Positions 33,884-41,783 of a DNA stretch of 64,000 nt are shown here, one piece after another; positions within the stretch are counted from its first letter, which is position 1; the number at the start of each line of letters is the position of its first letter. This DNA comes from Chloroflexota bacterium. Its GTDB lineage: Bacteria; Chloroflexota; Dehalococcoidia; Lucifugimonadales; Lucifugimonadaceae. The notes beneath the pieces were generated by a model that made no database searches, was not told where the DNA came from, and was given only the letters and a program-made list of their open reading frames with translations. The position numbers and the translations under genes were made by a program. The DNA is taken from positions 40,907 to 104,906 of the forward strand of contig PCAM01000012.1 in NCBI GenBank assembly GCA_002730555.1, read 5' to 3'.

Positions 33884-34844
33884 AGCCGTTCGATCCGCCG
33901 TTCTCGTTCGATCCCGACCCGGAATCAGATGTCGCCAGCCTGCGCCCTGCCGGGATCAGCAGCAGCGGACGGCCCGAAGTACGGATCACCTCATCAGCCG
34001 TGCAACCGAGTATGGTCCGCCGCCAGCCGCGTCGTACAACGGAGGCCATGACCAGCAGGTGCTCCGGTTCGCGCTCCTGGACATCGGTCAATGTGCGTGC
34101 CGCCGGTCCCACTTCGACGCGAGTGTCGACGTCAAAACCTTCTTCCGTCAGGAGGGTCGCGTGCCGTTCCAGATAGTCCTCTGCATTTTGAAGCGCGCCC
34201 TCAATAAAGGGCGGAGCGATGCTGCTCAATTCCACAGAGCGATGGAAATCAGATATCTCCGGCACGACGCGCAACAGTGTGATCGGCAGGTCCCCGGCGC
34301 GAGCGACACGCCGAACGTAAGGAAGCGCGAACTCCGATACACGTGTGCCGTTCAACGCCACGAGAAGGCGCGTGAGCGTCTTTTCCGGGTCCTTCTTTCT
34401 GCGCGCCATGTGGCCGTTCAGGATCAGCATGGGGATCGTGGACCTCACCCGGATCTTCTCGCTTGGACTTTCCGTCACATGCCGCAGGGCCGGATGACGC
34501 TCCCCGACGGCCAGCGCCAGAAGGTCGAACCCGCCGGTCGATGCGCGCGCCACCACGGTACCGACCAGTTCCCCGGTGGCGGTGGTAGAACGCGCCGTCA
34601 CCCCGATGCCGTCAAACTGCTCAACCAGTTCGCTGAAGTACTCCCGCGCCAGCCCCTGGGCGCGATCCGTCAGCATATTCGGGTACTCGATCTGGAGATC
34701 GCCCGTGGAGCGTGACCGGGTTGGGCGGAGGACGTGCAGCAAGGTCAGCTCGGAGTCGCACCAGTTCGTCACCTGGACGAGATGGGGCAGTATCCGCTCC
34801 GTGCTCTCGGAACCGTTCATCGGGACGAGAACGCGTTTGAACAT
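33870..34844 (-). CDS. Tandem universal stress protein (UspA family)
   Basis: 324 residues with two Usp domains. Domain 1 starts KRVLVPMNGSESTERILPHL; domain 2 (from about 165) starts TRLLVALNGTRVSEFALPYV and ends with the nucleotide-binding-type loop MASVVRRGWRRTILGCTADE. A linker ARRKKDPEKT joins them and a Ser/Gly/Asn-rich tail ends the protein. Its 3' end overlaps the relic at 33376 by 14 bases. Divergent from purL. Confidence 0.9.
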   Translation of the reverse strand: MFKRVLVPMNGSESTERILPHLVQVTNWCDSELTLLHVLRPTRSRSTGDLQIEYPNMLTDRAQGLAREYFSELVEQFDGIGVTARSTTATGELVGTVVARASTGGFDLLALAVGERHPALRHVTESPSEKIRVRSTIPMLILNGHMARRKKDPEKTLTRLLVALNGTRVSEFALPYVRRVARAGDLPITLLRVVPEISDFHRSVELSSIAPPFIEGALQNAEDYLERHATLLTEEGFDVDTRVEVGPAARTLTDVQEREPEHLLVMASVVRRGWRRTILGCTADEVIRTSGRPLLLIPAGRRLATSDSGSGSNENGGSNGSTGT

Positions 34845-34869
34845 GGGTTAGGGCCGCGCCGTCGATTCT

Positions 34870-34974
34870 CACAAACAAGCCCCGCAGGCCTTCGGCGATT
34901 CGCCGATTTCGCCCTGGAGCCTCGGCGCCAATTCTATTCCCCCCGGGCGGCGACCAGCTCCGGGGCTTTTTGTG
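34870..34974 (+). promoter_or_regulatory. Structured leader with zero-linker three-way junction before purL
   Basis: P1 pairs CACAAACAAGCCCCG (34870-34884) with CGGGGCTTTTTGTG (34961-34974), 14 bp with one bulged C. P2 pairs CAGG (34885-34888) with CCTG (34913-34916) and contains TCGGCG/CGCCGA. P3 pairs GAGC (34917-34920) with GCTC (34957-34960) and contains CGCC/GGCG. The helices abut with no unpaired junction base. The P1 right arm carries a T-run. Both flanking genes start outward, so there is no upstream plus-strand gene to terminate. A leader attenuator, an unknown regulatory RNA or a small mobile repeat are all possible. Confidence 0.5.
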
Positions 34975-35124
34975 AACGGAAGCCTGTGCGGCTGTCCCCG
35001 TGGCGGCTAGACTGAATGCTTCATGACCCACCGAGGCTCAGATATCCTGAATTGCCCGGGGAATACTTATCGATAATCAACGCCGGGCGACCCCGCCCGA
35101 TTCAAGCGAGATCCTGATTTCCAC

Positions 35125-37353
35125 GTGCCGATAACCCAATCTGAACTCGACGAAGTCGCCCTTTCCAGAGTCGAGTACGAAGCGATAGTCGACCATCTGG
35201 GGCGCGACCCGAACGCGCTGGAGCTAGGGTTGTTTGGATCGCTCTGGAGCGAGCACTGCGGTTACAAGCACTCGAAGCCGCTCCTCCGGACATTGCCCGG
35301 GGAAAGTGACCGATTGCTGGTGTCCCCTGGCACCGAGAACGCCGGGGTCGTGGATATCGGCGACGGGCTCGCGGTGGCAATGAAGATCGAATCCCACAAC
35401 CATCCATCTGCCATCGAGCCGCGCGAGGGCGCTGCCACCGGCGTGGGCGGGATCGTCCGTGACATCTTCGCCATGGGCGCACGTCCCATAGCGCTCCTGA
35501 ACTCGCTGCGGTTCGGCAAACCGGACGGCGCCCGGAATCGCTACCTGCTGGACGGCGTCGTGGGCGGCATCTCCTTTTACGGCAACTGCCTGGGCATCCC
35601 GAACGTCGGTGGAGAGGTTGTTTTCGCCTCCTGCTACGACGGCAACCCGCTTGTTAACGCCATGTGCGTCGGACTGGTCGAAAACCGGCACATCATGTCG
35701 GCCCGCGCCGAGGGGCCAGGCGACGTGCTGCTGCTCGTCGGCTCCGACACGGGCCGCGACGGCATCCACGGAGCTTCCGGTCTGGCATCCCGCACATTTG
35801 AGGAAACAAACGAGCTGCGTTCCGCGGTCCAGGTCGGGAATCCGTTCCTGGAGAAAGTGCTTATCGAGGCCTGTATGGAGGTCATCCAACTGGACAGCGT
35901 GGTCGGGCTGCAGGATTGCGGCGCGGCCGGTATCACGAGCGGGGCGATCGAGATGGCTGAACGCAGCGATATGGGGTTGCGGCTTGACGTCGCCGCGGTC
36001 CCGAGGCGCGAAGAGGGCATGACCCCCTACGAGGTGATGCTGTCGGAGTCGCAGGAGCGCATGCTGCTGGCGGTGAAGCCGGGACGCGAGCACGAGGTCG
36101 AGGCCGTCTTCAAAAAATGGGAGCTGGACGCCACGAAGATCGGCGAGTTTGTGGCCGGGGATTCCGTGGTAATCCTGGACGGAGAGGATGAGTTGTCCGA
36201 GACCCGGATCAAGGTCCTCACGGAACCGCCGGAGTACGAGTTTGATCCACCAAAACCGGGTTGGATCGCGGACCTGCAGGCGGTAGATATGGACGGGATT
36301 CCACCCTCCGGCGACTCGCCTTCGGATGCTTTATTGAAGATGCTGGCGACGCCTAACATCGCCTCCAAACTGCCGGTCTTCCAGCAGTACGACCACCAGG
36401 TGCAGACAAATACCGTGGTCGCCCCCGGCGGTGACGCCGCCGTATTGCGGCTCAAGGACAGCAAGCGCGGGATTGCGCTGTCCACCGACGGCAACGGCCG
36501 CATCTGCTACCTCGATCCCTACGTCGGAGGCCAGATAGCGGTCGCCGAGGCATGTCGGAACGTGTCCGCCACGGGGGGGCTCCCCGTTGCGATCACTGAT
36601 TGTCTGAACTTCGGCAGCCCGGAGACGGAAAACGGCCAGTACCAGCTCGTGCAGGCGGTCGCCGGGATTCGGGATGCGTGTGATGCCTTTGGTATCCCCG
36701 TCATCAGCGGCAACGTGAGCCTCTACAACGAAGCGCCTGCCGGAGCGATCTACCCGACACCGGTGATCGGAGCGATGGGCATCCTCGACGACGTCCAGAA
36801 GCACGCATCGGCCGGGTTTGCCGGAGACGGGGACGCCGTGTACCTGCTGGGCACGGGCTCGCTGGACGGCGACGCGGCGACGCTGGCCGGAAGCGAGTAT
36901 CTGGACGTGTTCGTGGGCCGGCTCGTCGGGCAACCAGCGCTTGATCTTGACCTTGAAGTTAAGTCTCAGACGGCATGTCGGGACGGGATCGTCGCCGGGC
37001 TGATTTCCTCCGCCCACGACGTATCGGACGGCGGGCTGGCTGTCTCCCTGGCCGAGGCGGCGATCCTTGGCGGGCGTGGCGTGGTGGTGGATGCTGGTAT
37101 CGGCGGTCGTTGGGACGCGGCGCTTTTCGGCGAGGCGCAGTCCCGCATCATCGTGACGGTGCCGGTTGGACGTACTGACGATTTCGAAAAGACAGCCGAG
37201 AATGCGGGTGCGCCGACGCTGCGGATCGGCGTCACTGGAGGCGACCGAATCGTCATCAGCGATCTCGTCGACGTGGCGTTGTCCGACGCCGCCGATAGTT
37301 GGAATTCGGGGTTCGATACGGCCACCCACACCACGGCGCCGACATCAGTCTGA
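35125..37353 (+). CDS. purL: Phosphoribosylformylglycinamidine synthase subunit PurL (small type)
   Basis: 742 residues, the short PurL that needs separate PurQ and PurS. Converts FGAR to FGAM. SLWSEHCGYKHSKPLLRTLP is the N-terminal signature with its active-site His; KIESHNHPSAIEPREGAATG and GGIVRDIFAMGARPIALLNS carry the ATP and Mg sites; the second half repeats the PurM-like fold (VSATGGLPVAITDCLNFG, SAHDVSDGGLAVSLAEAAIL). Start GTG at 35125 without a clear Shine-Dalgarno sequence. It stands apart from the purF-purM-purH set, and neither purQ nor purS is in the window. Confidence 0.96.
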   Translation: MPITQSELDEVALSRVEYEAIVDHLGRDPNALELGLFGSLWSEHCGYKHSKPLLRTLPGESDRLLVSPGTENAGVVDIGDGLAVAMKIESHNHPSAIEPREGAATGVGGIVRDIFAMGARPIALLNSLRFGKPDGARNRYLLDGVVGGISFYGNCLGIPNVGGEVVFASCYDGNPLVNAMCVGLVENRHIMSARAEGPGDVLLLVGSDTGRDGIHGASGLASRTFEETNELRSAVQVGNPFLEKVLIEACMEVIQLDSVVGLQDCGAAGITSGAIEMAERSDMGLRLDVAAVPRREEGMTPYEVMLSESQERMLLAVKPGREHEVEAVFKKWELDATKIGEFVAGDSVVILDGEDELSETRIKVLTEPPEYEFDPPKPGWIADLQAVDMDGIPPSGDSPSDALLKMLATPNIASKLPVFQQYDHQVQTNTVVAPGGDAAVLRLKDSKRGIALSTDGNGRICYLDPYVGGQIAVAEACRNVSATGGLPVAITDCLNFGSPETENGQYQLVQAVAGIRDACDAFGIPVISGNVSLYNEAPAGAIYPTPVIGAMGILDDVQKHASAGFAGDGDAVYLLGTGSLDGDAATLAGSEYLDVFVGRLVGQPALDLDLEVKSQTACRDGIVAGLISSAHDVSDGGLAVSLAEAAILGGRGVVVDAGIGGRWDAALFGEAQSRIIVTVPVGRTDDFEKTAENAGAPTLRIGVTGGDRIVISDLVDVALSDAADSWNSGFDTATHTTAPTSV

Positions 37354-37401
37354 GCGCCGTTTACCCCTCTTCCACTACGTTTAGGCGACCCATCGCTACG
37401 T

Positions 37402-37430
37402 TTGACACCTGTTGAGCGCGATGCTAAATT
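37402..37430 (+). promoter_or_regulatory. Promoter for fmdB-like gene
   Basis: A perfect TTGACA (37402-37407), 17 nt, then TAAATT (37425-37430). Transcription would start near 37437, about 90 nt before the fmdB-like start codon. Confidence 0.65.
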
Positions 37431-37450
37431 TTGACTAGCAGTTCATGAAT

Positions 37451-37476
37451 GCGAGTGCCAGTTGGCGCTCGCTTTT
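37451..37476 (+). terminator. Hairpin with T-run in the fmdB leader
   Basis: GCGAGTGCC and GGCGCTCGC pair (one G-U) around the loop AGTT, followed by TTTT. It lies 98 nt past purL but also about 14 nt downstream of the predicted fmdB transcription start, so it could be either the purL terminator or an attenuator. Confidence 0.7.
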
Positions 37477-37499
37477 CGCGATCCCCTCGACGACTGTTT

Positions 37500-37520
37500 C
37501 CGGGGATCGGCGATCCCCGG
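37500..37520 (+). promoter_or_regulatory. Hairpin occluding the fmdB ribosome binding site
   Basis: CCGGGGATC-GGC-GATCCCCGG, a perfect 9-bp stem. Its last two G are the first two bases of the GGAGG Shine-Dalgarno sequence (37519-37523), so folding would partly hide the binding site. Confidence 0.55.
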
Positions 37521-37528
37521 AGGCCCCA

Positions 37529-37909
37529 TTGCCCAGGTACGACTATCGGTGCGTTGACGAAGGTTGTGAGAACGACACCTTTGAGGTGTCGAAGAGTTAC
37601 ACCGATAACTCCGCAACGGCGTGTCCGGTGTGCAATACAGAGGCCAAACGGCTCCTCTCGCCCATCGCAGTACACTTCAAGGGCAGCGGCTTCTACGTAA
37701 CGGACAACCGGGCCTCAAACGGGGCATCGGGGAGCGATTCCGATTCAGGGTCTTCCGAGAAGGGGTCCGAATCGAAGTCTGACTCCAAGTCCGAGAAGAA
37801 GTCTGACTCCAAGTCCAGCTCTGATTCCGGCACGAAAACCAAGGCGGAATCGAAGTCGTCTTCAGGCGACTCGAATAGCAAGTCGAAGGCGGTTTCCTCC
37901 GCCGATTAG
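37529..37909 (+). CDS. FmdB-family zinc ribbon protein with Ser/Lys-rich tail
   Basis: 126 residues from TTG 37529, 5 nt after GGAGG. The N-terminal 60 residues are the FmdB zinc ribbon: PRYDYRCVDEGCENDTFEVS, then ACPVCNTEAKRLLSP and HFKGSGFYVTD. Zinc would be held by Cys8, Cys13 (in CVDEGC) and the CPVC pair. From about residue 65 the protein is low-complexity Ser/Lys/Asp repeats (SDSKSEKKSDSKSSSDSG). The family is called a putative regulator but its function is not established. Two leader hairpins suggest post-transcriptional control. Confidence 0.85.
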   Translation: MPRYDYRCVDEGCENDTFEVSKSYTDNSATACPVCNTEAKRLLSPIAVHFKGSGFYVTDNRASNGASGSDSDSGSSEKGSESKSDSKSEKKSDSKSSSDSGTKTKAESKSSSGDSNSKSKAVSSAD

Positions 37910-37944
37910 GTCCGTAGGGTCGAATGGGATCGGGTGTTATGTCC

Positions 37945-38062
37945 CGATTCTTGAGGTTCTTGGAGGACGGGCGTGGGCGTATTGCCGATCGCCCCTACGG
38001 TTGTGGAGTAGAACGTGATCCCAGGAGTGGGCGGGGTAAGCGCCGCCCCTACGGTACGGACG
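37945..38062. repeat. Intergenic repeats, family B in tandem
   Basis: GATTCTTGAGGTTCTTGGAG, then GGGCGTGGGCGTATTGCCGA and TCGCCCCTACGG; a second core follows as GGGCGGGGTAAGCGCCGCCC then CTACGGTACGG. Confidence 0.65.
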
Positions 38063-38135
38063 CGGGATAACATGCTTCTTCGTCGGGGTTCATCCGTCTG
38101 GGCACCCACTTTTCTCCAGCACAGGGAGTCCCTCA

Positions 38136-38606
38136 TTGCGAGCAGTTGTCCAACGCATTAGCCGTGCTTCAGTGACGGTCGATGGAACTGTGACCGGGAG
38201 CGCGGGGACCGGCCTCGCCATCTTGATCGGGATCACGCACGACGATGGGCCGGAGGAGGTGAAGTACCTCCGGGATAAAATCGCCAATCTGCGCATATTC
38301 CACGGCGATGACGACGACATCGGTTTTGAGCGATCGGCGTTGGAGATCGGGGCAGACATCCTGCTTGTCAGCCAGTTCACGCTGTACGCCTCCACGCGGA
38401 AGGGCCGGCGTCCGGGCTTCACGGAGGCGGCGCCGGGACTGGTCTCGGAGCCGCTGTTCGATCAGGTTGTCGGGGCGTTCAAGGAGACCGGTTTGCGAGT
38501 GGAAACAGGCGTGTTTGGGGCGAAGATGCTGGTGGAGCTGGCGAACGACGGGCCCGCTACGTTCATCCTGGACACGGCCGACAGGAATAACCCGAGGCGG
38601 AGTTAA
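38136..38606 (+). CDS. dtd: D-aminoacyl-tRNA deacylase
   Basis: 156 residues. Removes D-amino acids (and glycine from tRNA-Ala) in translation quality control. MRAVVQRISRASVTVDGTVT is the standard N-terminus; SQFTLYAS and the Gly-cisPro-containing NDGPATFILDT are the two active-site motifs. Start is TTG 38136 with GGGAG 8 nt upstream. It is followed 43 nt later by a PPOX-fold protein. Confidence 0.95.
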   Translation: MRAVVQRISRASVTVDGTVTGSAGTGLAILIGITHDDGPEEVKYLRDKIANLRIFHGDDDDIGFERSALEIGADILLVSQFTLYASTRKGRRPGFTEAAPGLVSEPLFDQVVGAFKETGLRVETGVFGAKMLVELANDGPATFILDTADRNNPRRS

Positions 38607-38649
38607 ACTGCCGCTGGCAATTCAGGGCAAGATCGGGAGTTCTTCAGCA

Positions 38650-39099
38650 ATGCAACTCGAACCGCAGATCGAACAGTTCATTCACGACAACCCGCAGGGC
38701 GTGATGACCACGTTCCGCCGCAACGGAATGCCCCAGCTCAGTATCGTCACGGTTTACCCGCGTGACGGCGGCGTCGGCATCTCGATCACGGAGACACGGA
38801 TCAAGTTCAAGAACCTGCTTCGTGACCCGCGCAGCTCGGTCCTGATTTCGCACGAAGACTGGTGGTCCGGGTTCCTGGTGGTCGAGGGAACCATGGAGAT
38901 GCAGCACTCCGGCAACACCGACCCGGAAGAGCTCCGGTTGGCCCGGCGGAGCATTTTCAGCGCTACTACCCGACGCCGAAGCGCCGACTGGGACGAGTAC
39001 GACCGGCTCGTGGACGACGACAAGCGGGTCGCCATGATTCTGCGTCCGGACGCGATATACGGGTCGGTACTGGCCCGGATGGAGGCGGCGTGTGGGTAG
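38650..39099 (+). CDS. PPOX class F420/FMN-binding family protein
   Basis: 149 residues with the split-barrel flavin fold: MTTFRRNGMPQLSIVTVYPR, ISITETRIKFKNLLRDPRSS and VVEGTMEMQH are the usual barrel segments, seen in PPOX-class enzymes predicted to use F420 or FMN. The ATG at 38650 has GGGAG 11 nt upstream; the longer frame back to 38308 overlaps dtd. A second family member is at 56585. Substrate unknown. Confidence 0.83.
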   Translation: MQLEPQIEQFIHDNPQGVMTTFRRNGMPQLSIVTVYPRDGGVGISITETRIKFKNLLRDPRSSVLISHEDWWSGFLVVEGTMEMQHSGNTDPEELRLARRSIFSATTRRRSADWDEYDRLVDDDKRVAMILRPDAIYGSVLARMEAACG

Positions 39100-39155
39100 C
39101 GGTTCTCGCATGGGCGTAATCGTGTTACGTTCACGCACGGATTGCGATCCGCACG

Positions 39156-39265
39156 TTCCCCCTCACCCCAACCTCCTCCAACAGCGGGGAGAGGGGACAA
39201 AACGTATGAGCAAGCGCGCCGTAGGGGCGGCTGTCCATACGTCCTTTGGGTCGATGCCAATCGGC
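39156..39265. repeat. Composite repeat, family A then family B
   Basis: CCCCCTCACCCCAACCTCCT with GGGGAGAGGGG, then CGCCGTAGGGGCGGCTGTCC and TTTGGGTCGATGCCAATCGG. The last part matches 43480-43500. Confidence 0.65.
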
Positions 39266-39299
39266 CCGTATGTCGATCTTGCTGAACGAACGTTCAGCG

Positions 39300-39672
39300 G
39301 GACAAGATCGCAGCGGAGTTCACGCCGGTAGATCCTGATCAACCTCAGTTCAGGGCCGTCCGGCAGATCGAGGGTTGCCGCCGTCAGATACTGGACGGGC
39401 GATTGTGCCGGTGCGAAGAAGGTCGGCGGCGCATCCGGCACGCTGTCCGTTAGCTCTCCTCCGGTGGGATTCGTATACGTGAGCAGGTTTCCGCCGTGAT
39501 GCAGCACGAGCGTCGCGGAGCCGTACGGCCGGTCGTAGTAAATAGGAGCGCCTGTGGTCAGGTCCGTCCCTGCCCTACCCCGGTTAAGTCGTGTCGAACA
39601 CGGTCAGAACGAGCTCGGTCTGGGTGCCAACGATGACGGCGAGCCATTGCCCGTCCGGCGGACTTAAGGGAT
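39300..39672 (-). pseudogene. Beta-propeller protein relic
   Basis: Directly after nadC, one frame reads LSPPDGQWLAVIVGTQTELV and LTVFDTT to a TAA; one frame over continues TDLTTGAPIYYDRPYGSATL and LHHGGNLLTYTNPTGGELTD. SPDGqwLA and tDLtTG are typical of TolB/WD-type propeller proteins. Start, repeats and end are missing. Confidence 0.45.
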
Positions 39673-39674
39673 GA

Positions 39675-40553
39675 TTATCGGCTCTCGTAGTCGAGTGCGA
39701 TGTTGAGCGCCTTGACAGAGTGCGTGAGCGCGCCGACGGAGATCAGGTCCACGCCGGATTCGGCGGCGGCCCGGACGGTCGCCATGCTGATATCGCCCGA
39801 CGCCTCGGTGAGCGCCCGGCCGTCGACCAGCTTCACCGCCCTGCTCATCTGATCCGGCGACATGTTGTCCAGCAGGATGATGTCCGCACCGCCCGAAAGC
39901 GCCTCGCCGGCCTGCTCAACGGTCTCGACCTCGACCTCAATCCGCAGGTTGTGCCGGACGTTGCTCCGGGCGCGCCGGACCACGTCCGCGATGCCCAACC
40001 CCTCACCTGCAAGCGTCTCGAGGTGGTTGTCCTTGATGAGGACGAGGTCACCGAGGTTAAAGCGATGGTTCGCTCCGCCACCCGCCGTAACGGCGTACTT
40101 GTCCAGCGCGCGTAGGCCGGGAGCCGTCTTGCGTGTGTCGATGATGCGGGCGTTCGTGCCCTTTACGGCGTCCACAAGTTCGGCCGTCATGGTTGCGATT
40201 CCGCTCATGCGTTGCAGCAGATTAAGCGCCGTGCGTTCCGCCTTCAGGATCCCGGCCATCGAACCAGAGATACGGGCTATCGCCTGGTCCGGTTCAAGAC
40301 GCAGACTGTCTTTGACCAGCGGTTCCGCTTTGATGCTATCGTCGACACGCCGGAACACCTCACACGCCGCATCGACACCCGCCAGCACGCCGGTCGAGCG
40401 CGCCACAAGGTTTGCCGCACCGAGCAATCTCGGCGGTATGAGCACGTCGGTCGTGGCATCGCCCAGGCTCAGGTCTTCACGCAGGGCGCGGTCGATTACG
40501 TCATCCAGCGCGGCGTACGGAAGTTCTCCAGCCTGGTCCCAAAATCGACCCAC
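39675..40553 (-). CDS. nadC: Nicotinate-nucleotide pyrophosphorylase (quinolinate phosphoribosyltransferase)
   Basis: 292 residues. Converts quinolinate and PRPP to nicotinate mononucleotide. REDLSLGDATTDVLIPPRLL is the typical N-terminus; ERTALNLLQRMSGIAT, IDTRKTAPGLRALDKYAVTA and GGANHRFNLGDLVLIKDNHL are the active-site segments. Start GTG at 40553, 18 nt after the nadA stop, so it is the last gene of a miaB-nadA-nadC operon. Confidence 0.96.
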   Translation of the reverse strand: MGRFWDQAGELPYAALDDVIDRALREDLSLGDATTDVLIPPRLLGAANLVARSTGVLAGVDAACEVFRRVDDSIKAEPLVKDSLRLEPDQAIARISGSMAGILKAERTALNLLQRMSGIATMTAELVDAVKGTNARIIDTRKTAPGLRALDKYAVTAGGGANHRFNLGDLVLIKDNHLETLAGEGLGIADVVRRARSNVRHNLRIEVEVETVEQAGEALSGGADIILLDNMSPDQMSRAVKLVDGRALTEASGDISMATVRAAAESGVDLISVGALTHSVKALNIALDYESR

Positions 40554-40571
40554 AGAAAGCTCGGGCGACCG

Positions 40572-41783
40572 TTAACCGGCCACGTCCAGCATGCGCCGTA
40601 GCGCTACCCGGGCGTCTATCGCCGTCTGGCCCTCGACCTTGATCGCGTTGATCACCAGACCCGCCATGAGGCCGTCCAGAACCCACAGCAAATACGCTGG
40701 ATGGATCCGGTACATCGTGGCGCAGGGGCACACGACCGGGTCCAGGCAAAACACCGTTTTGTCTGGGTTCTCTTTGGCGAGGCGGTTGACTAGGTTGATC
40801 TCCGTCCCGATGCCCCAGATCGAACCGGCGGGCGCTTCCGAGACCATCTTGACGATGTACTCGGTCGAGCCGACGTAGTTGGCGGCGTCCACGGTTTCAC
40901 GGGTGCATTCCGGGTGAACGATCACATTCACGTCCGGGTACCTGGCTCGGGATTCCTGGACCTGAGCCGGGGTGAACCTCGTGTGGACCGAGCAGTGGCC
41001 CTGCCACAGGATCACACGGGCTCGCCGTAGCGCTTCCGGAGTGTGTCCACCCATCGGCACAAACGGGTTCCAGACAATGATCTCATCTTCCGGGATGCCC
41101 ATCTTGAGCGCCGTGTTCCGGCCGAGATGCTGGTCCGGGAGAAAGAGCACTCGCTTGCTGCGCTCAAAGGCCCATTCAAACGTCAGATCGGCGTTGCTGG
41201 AGGTGCAGACGATACCGCCGCTGCGGCCGCAGAGCGCCTTGATGTCCGCCGCCGAGTTCATATAGGTGATCGGGACGATTTCTTCCTGGCCGCCGAGGGC
41301 GGAGGTCAGGTCCTCCCATGCATCCTCAACATCCTCGCTCTGGGCCATATCGGCCATCGAGCAACCGGCCGCCATGTTCGGGAGGATAACCGTTTGCTCC
41401 GGTCCGCTCAGAACGTCGGCGGTCTCTGCCATGAAATGAACGCCGCAGAAGACGATGAACTCGGCTTCTTTATTTTCGGACGCCAGGCGGGAGAGCTTGT
41501 ACGAGTCCCCTGAGAGGTCTGCGTACTTGAATACGTCTTCTCGCTGGTAGTGATGGCCGAGGAGGAGAACCTGATCTCCCAGCGTTTCCCGCGCCGAAGC
41601 GATGCTGGCGTTTAACTCTTCCGGGGTCATCTTAAGGTACCTGATCGGCACCTTCTGCCATCTGACGCCTGACTTGAATTCCTCTTCAAGGGTCAGGGTC
41701 CGCAGGTTGCCATCTGTGCGACAGAAGGCTGACTGCTCTAGTTCCGTGATCGGTATTACGATCCGTTGCGAGCCGGTGGTCAT
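40572..41783 (-). CDS. nadA: Quinolinate synthase
   Basis: 403 residues, the three-domain [4Fe-4S] enzyme that condenses iminoaspartate and DHAP. LLGHHYQREDVFKYADLSGD, FCGVHFMAETADVL, MAAGCSMADMA, HPECTRETVDAAN and CPCATMYRIHP hold the substrate and cluster cysteines. The N-terminal 50 residues before the first domain form an extension seen in some long NadA. Its ATG overlaps the miaB stop by 4 nt (ATGA). Confidence 0.96.
   Translation of the reverse strand: MTTGSQRIVIPITELEQSAFCRTDGNLRTLTLEEEFKSGVRWQKVPIRYLKMTPEELNASIASARETLGDQVLLLGHHYQREDVFKYADLSGDSYKLSRLASENKEAEFIVFCGVHFMAETADVLSGPEQTVILPNMAAGCSMADMAQSEDVEDAWEDLTSALGGQEEIVPITYMNSAADIKALCGRSGGIVCTSSNADLTFEWAFERSKRVLFLPDQHLGRNTALKMGIPEDEIIVWNPFVPMGGHTPEALRRARVILWQGHCSVHTRFTPAQVQESRARYPDVNVIVHPECTRETVDAANYVGSTEYIVKMVSEAPAGSIWGIGTEINLVNRLAKENPDKTVFCLDPVVCPCATMYRIHPAYLLWVLDGLMAGLVINAIKVEGQTAIDARVALRRMLDVAG

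Larger units (their letters stand above)
39100..39674. other. Gene-free 575-base stretch with repeats and a propeller relic
   Basis: Between the PPOX gene and nadC. Holds repeat copies (39156-39265) and a decayed minus-strand reading frame (39300-39672); no intact gene. Confidence 0.6.
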
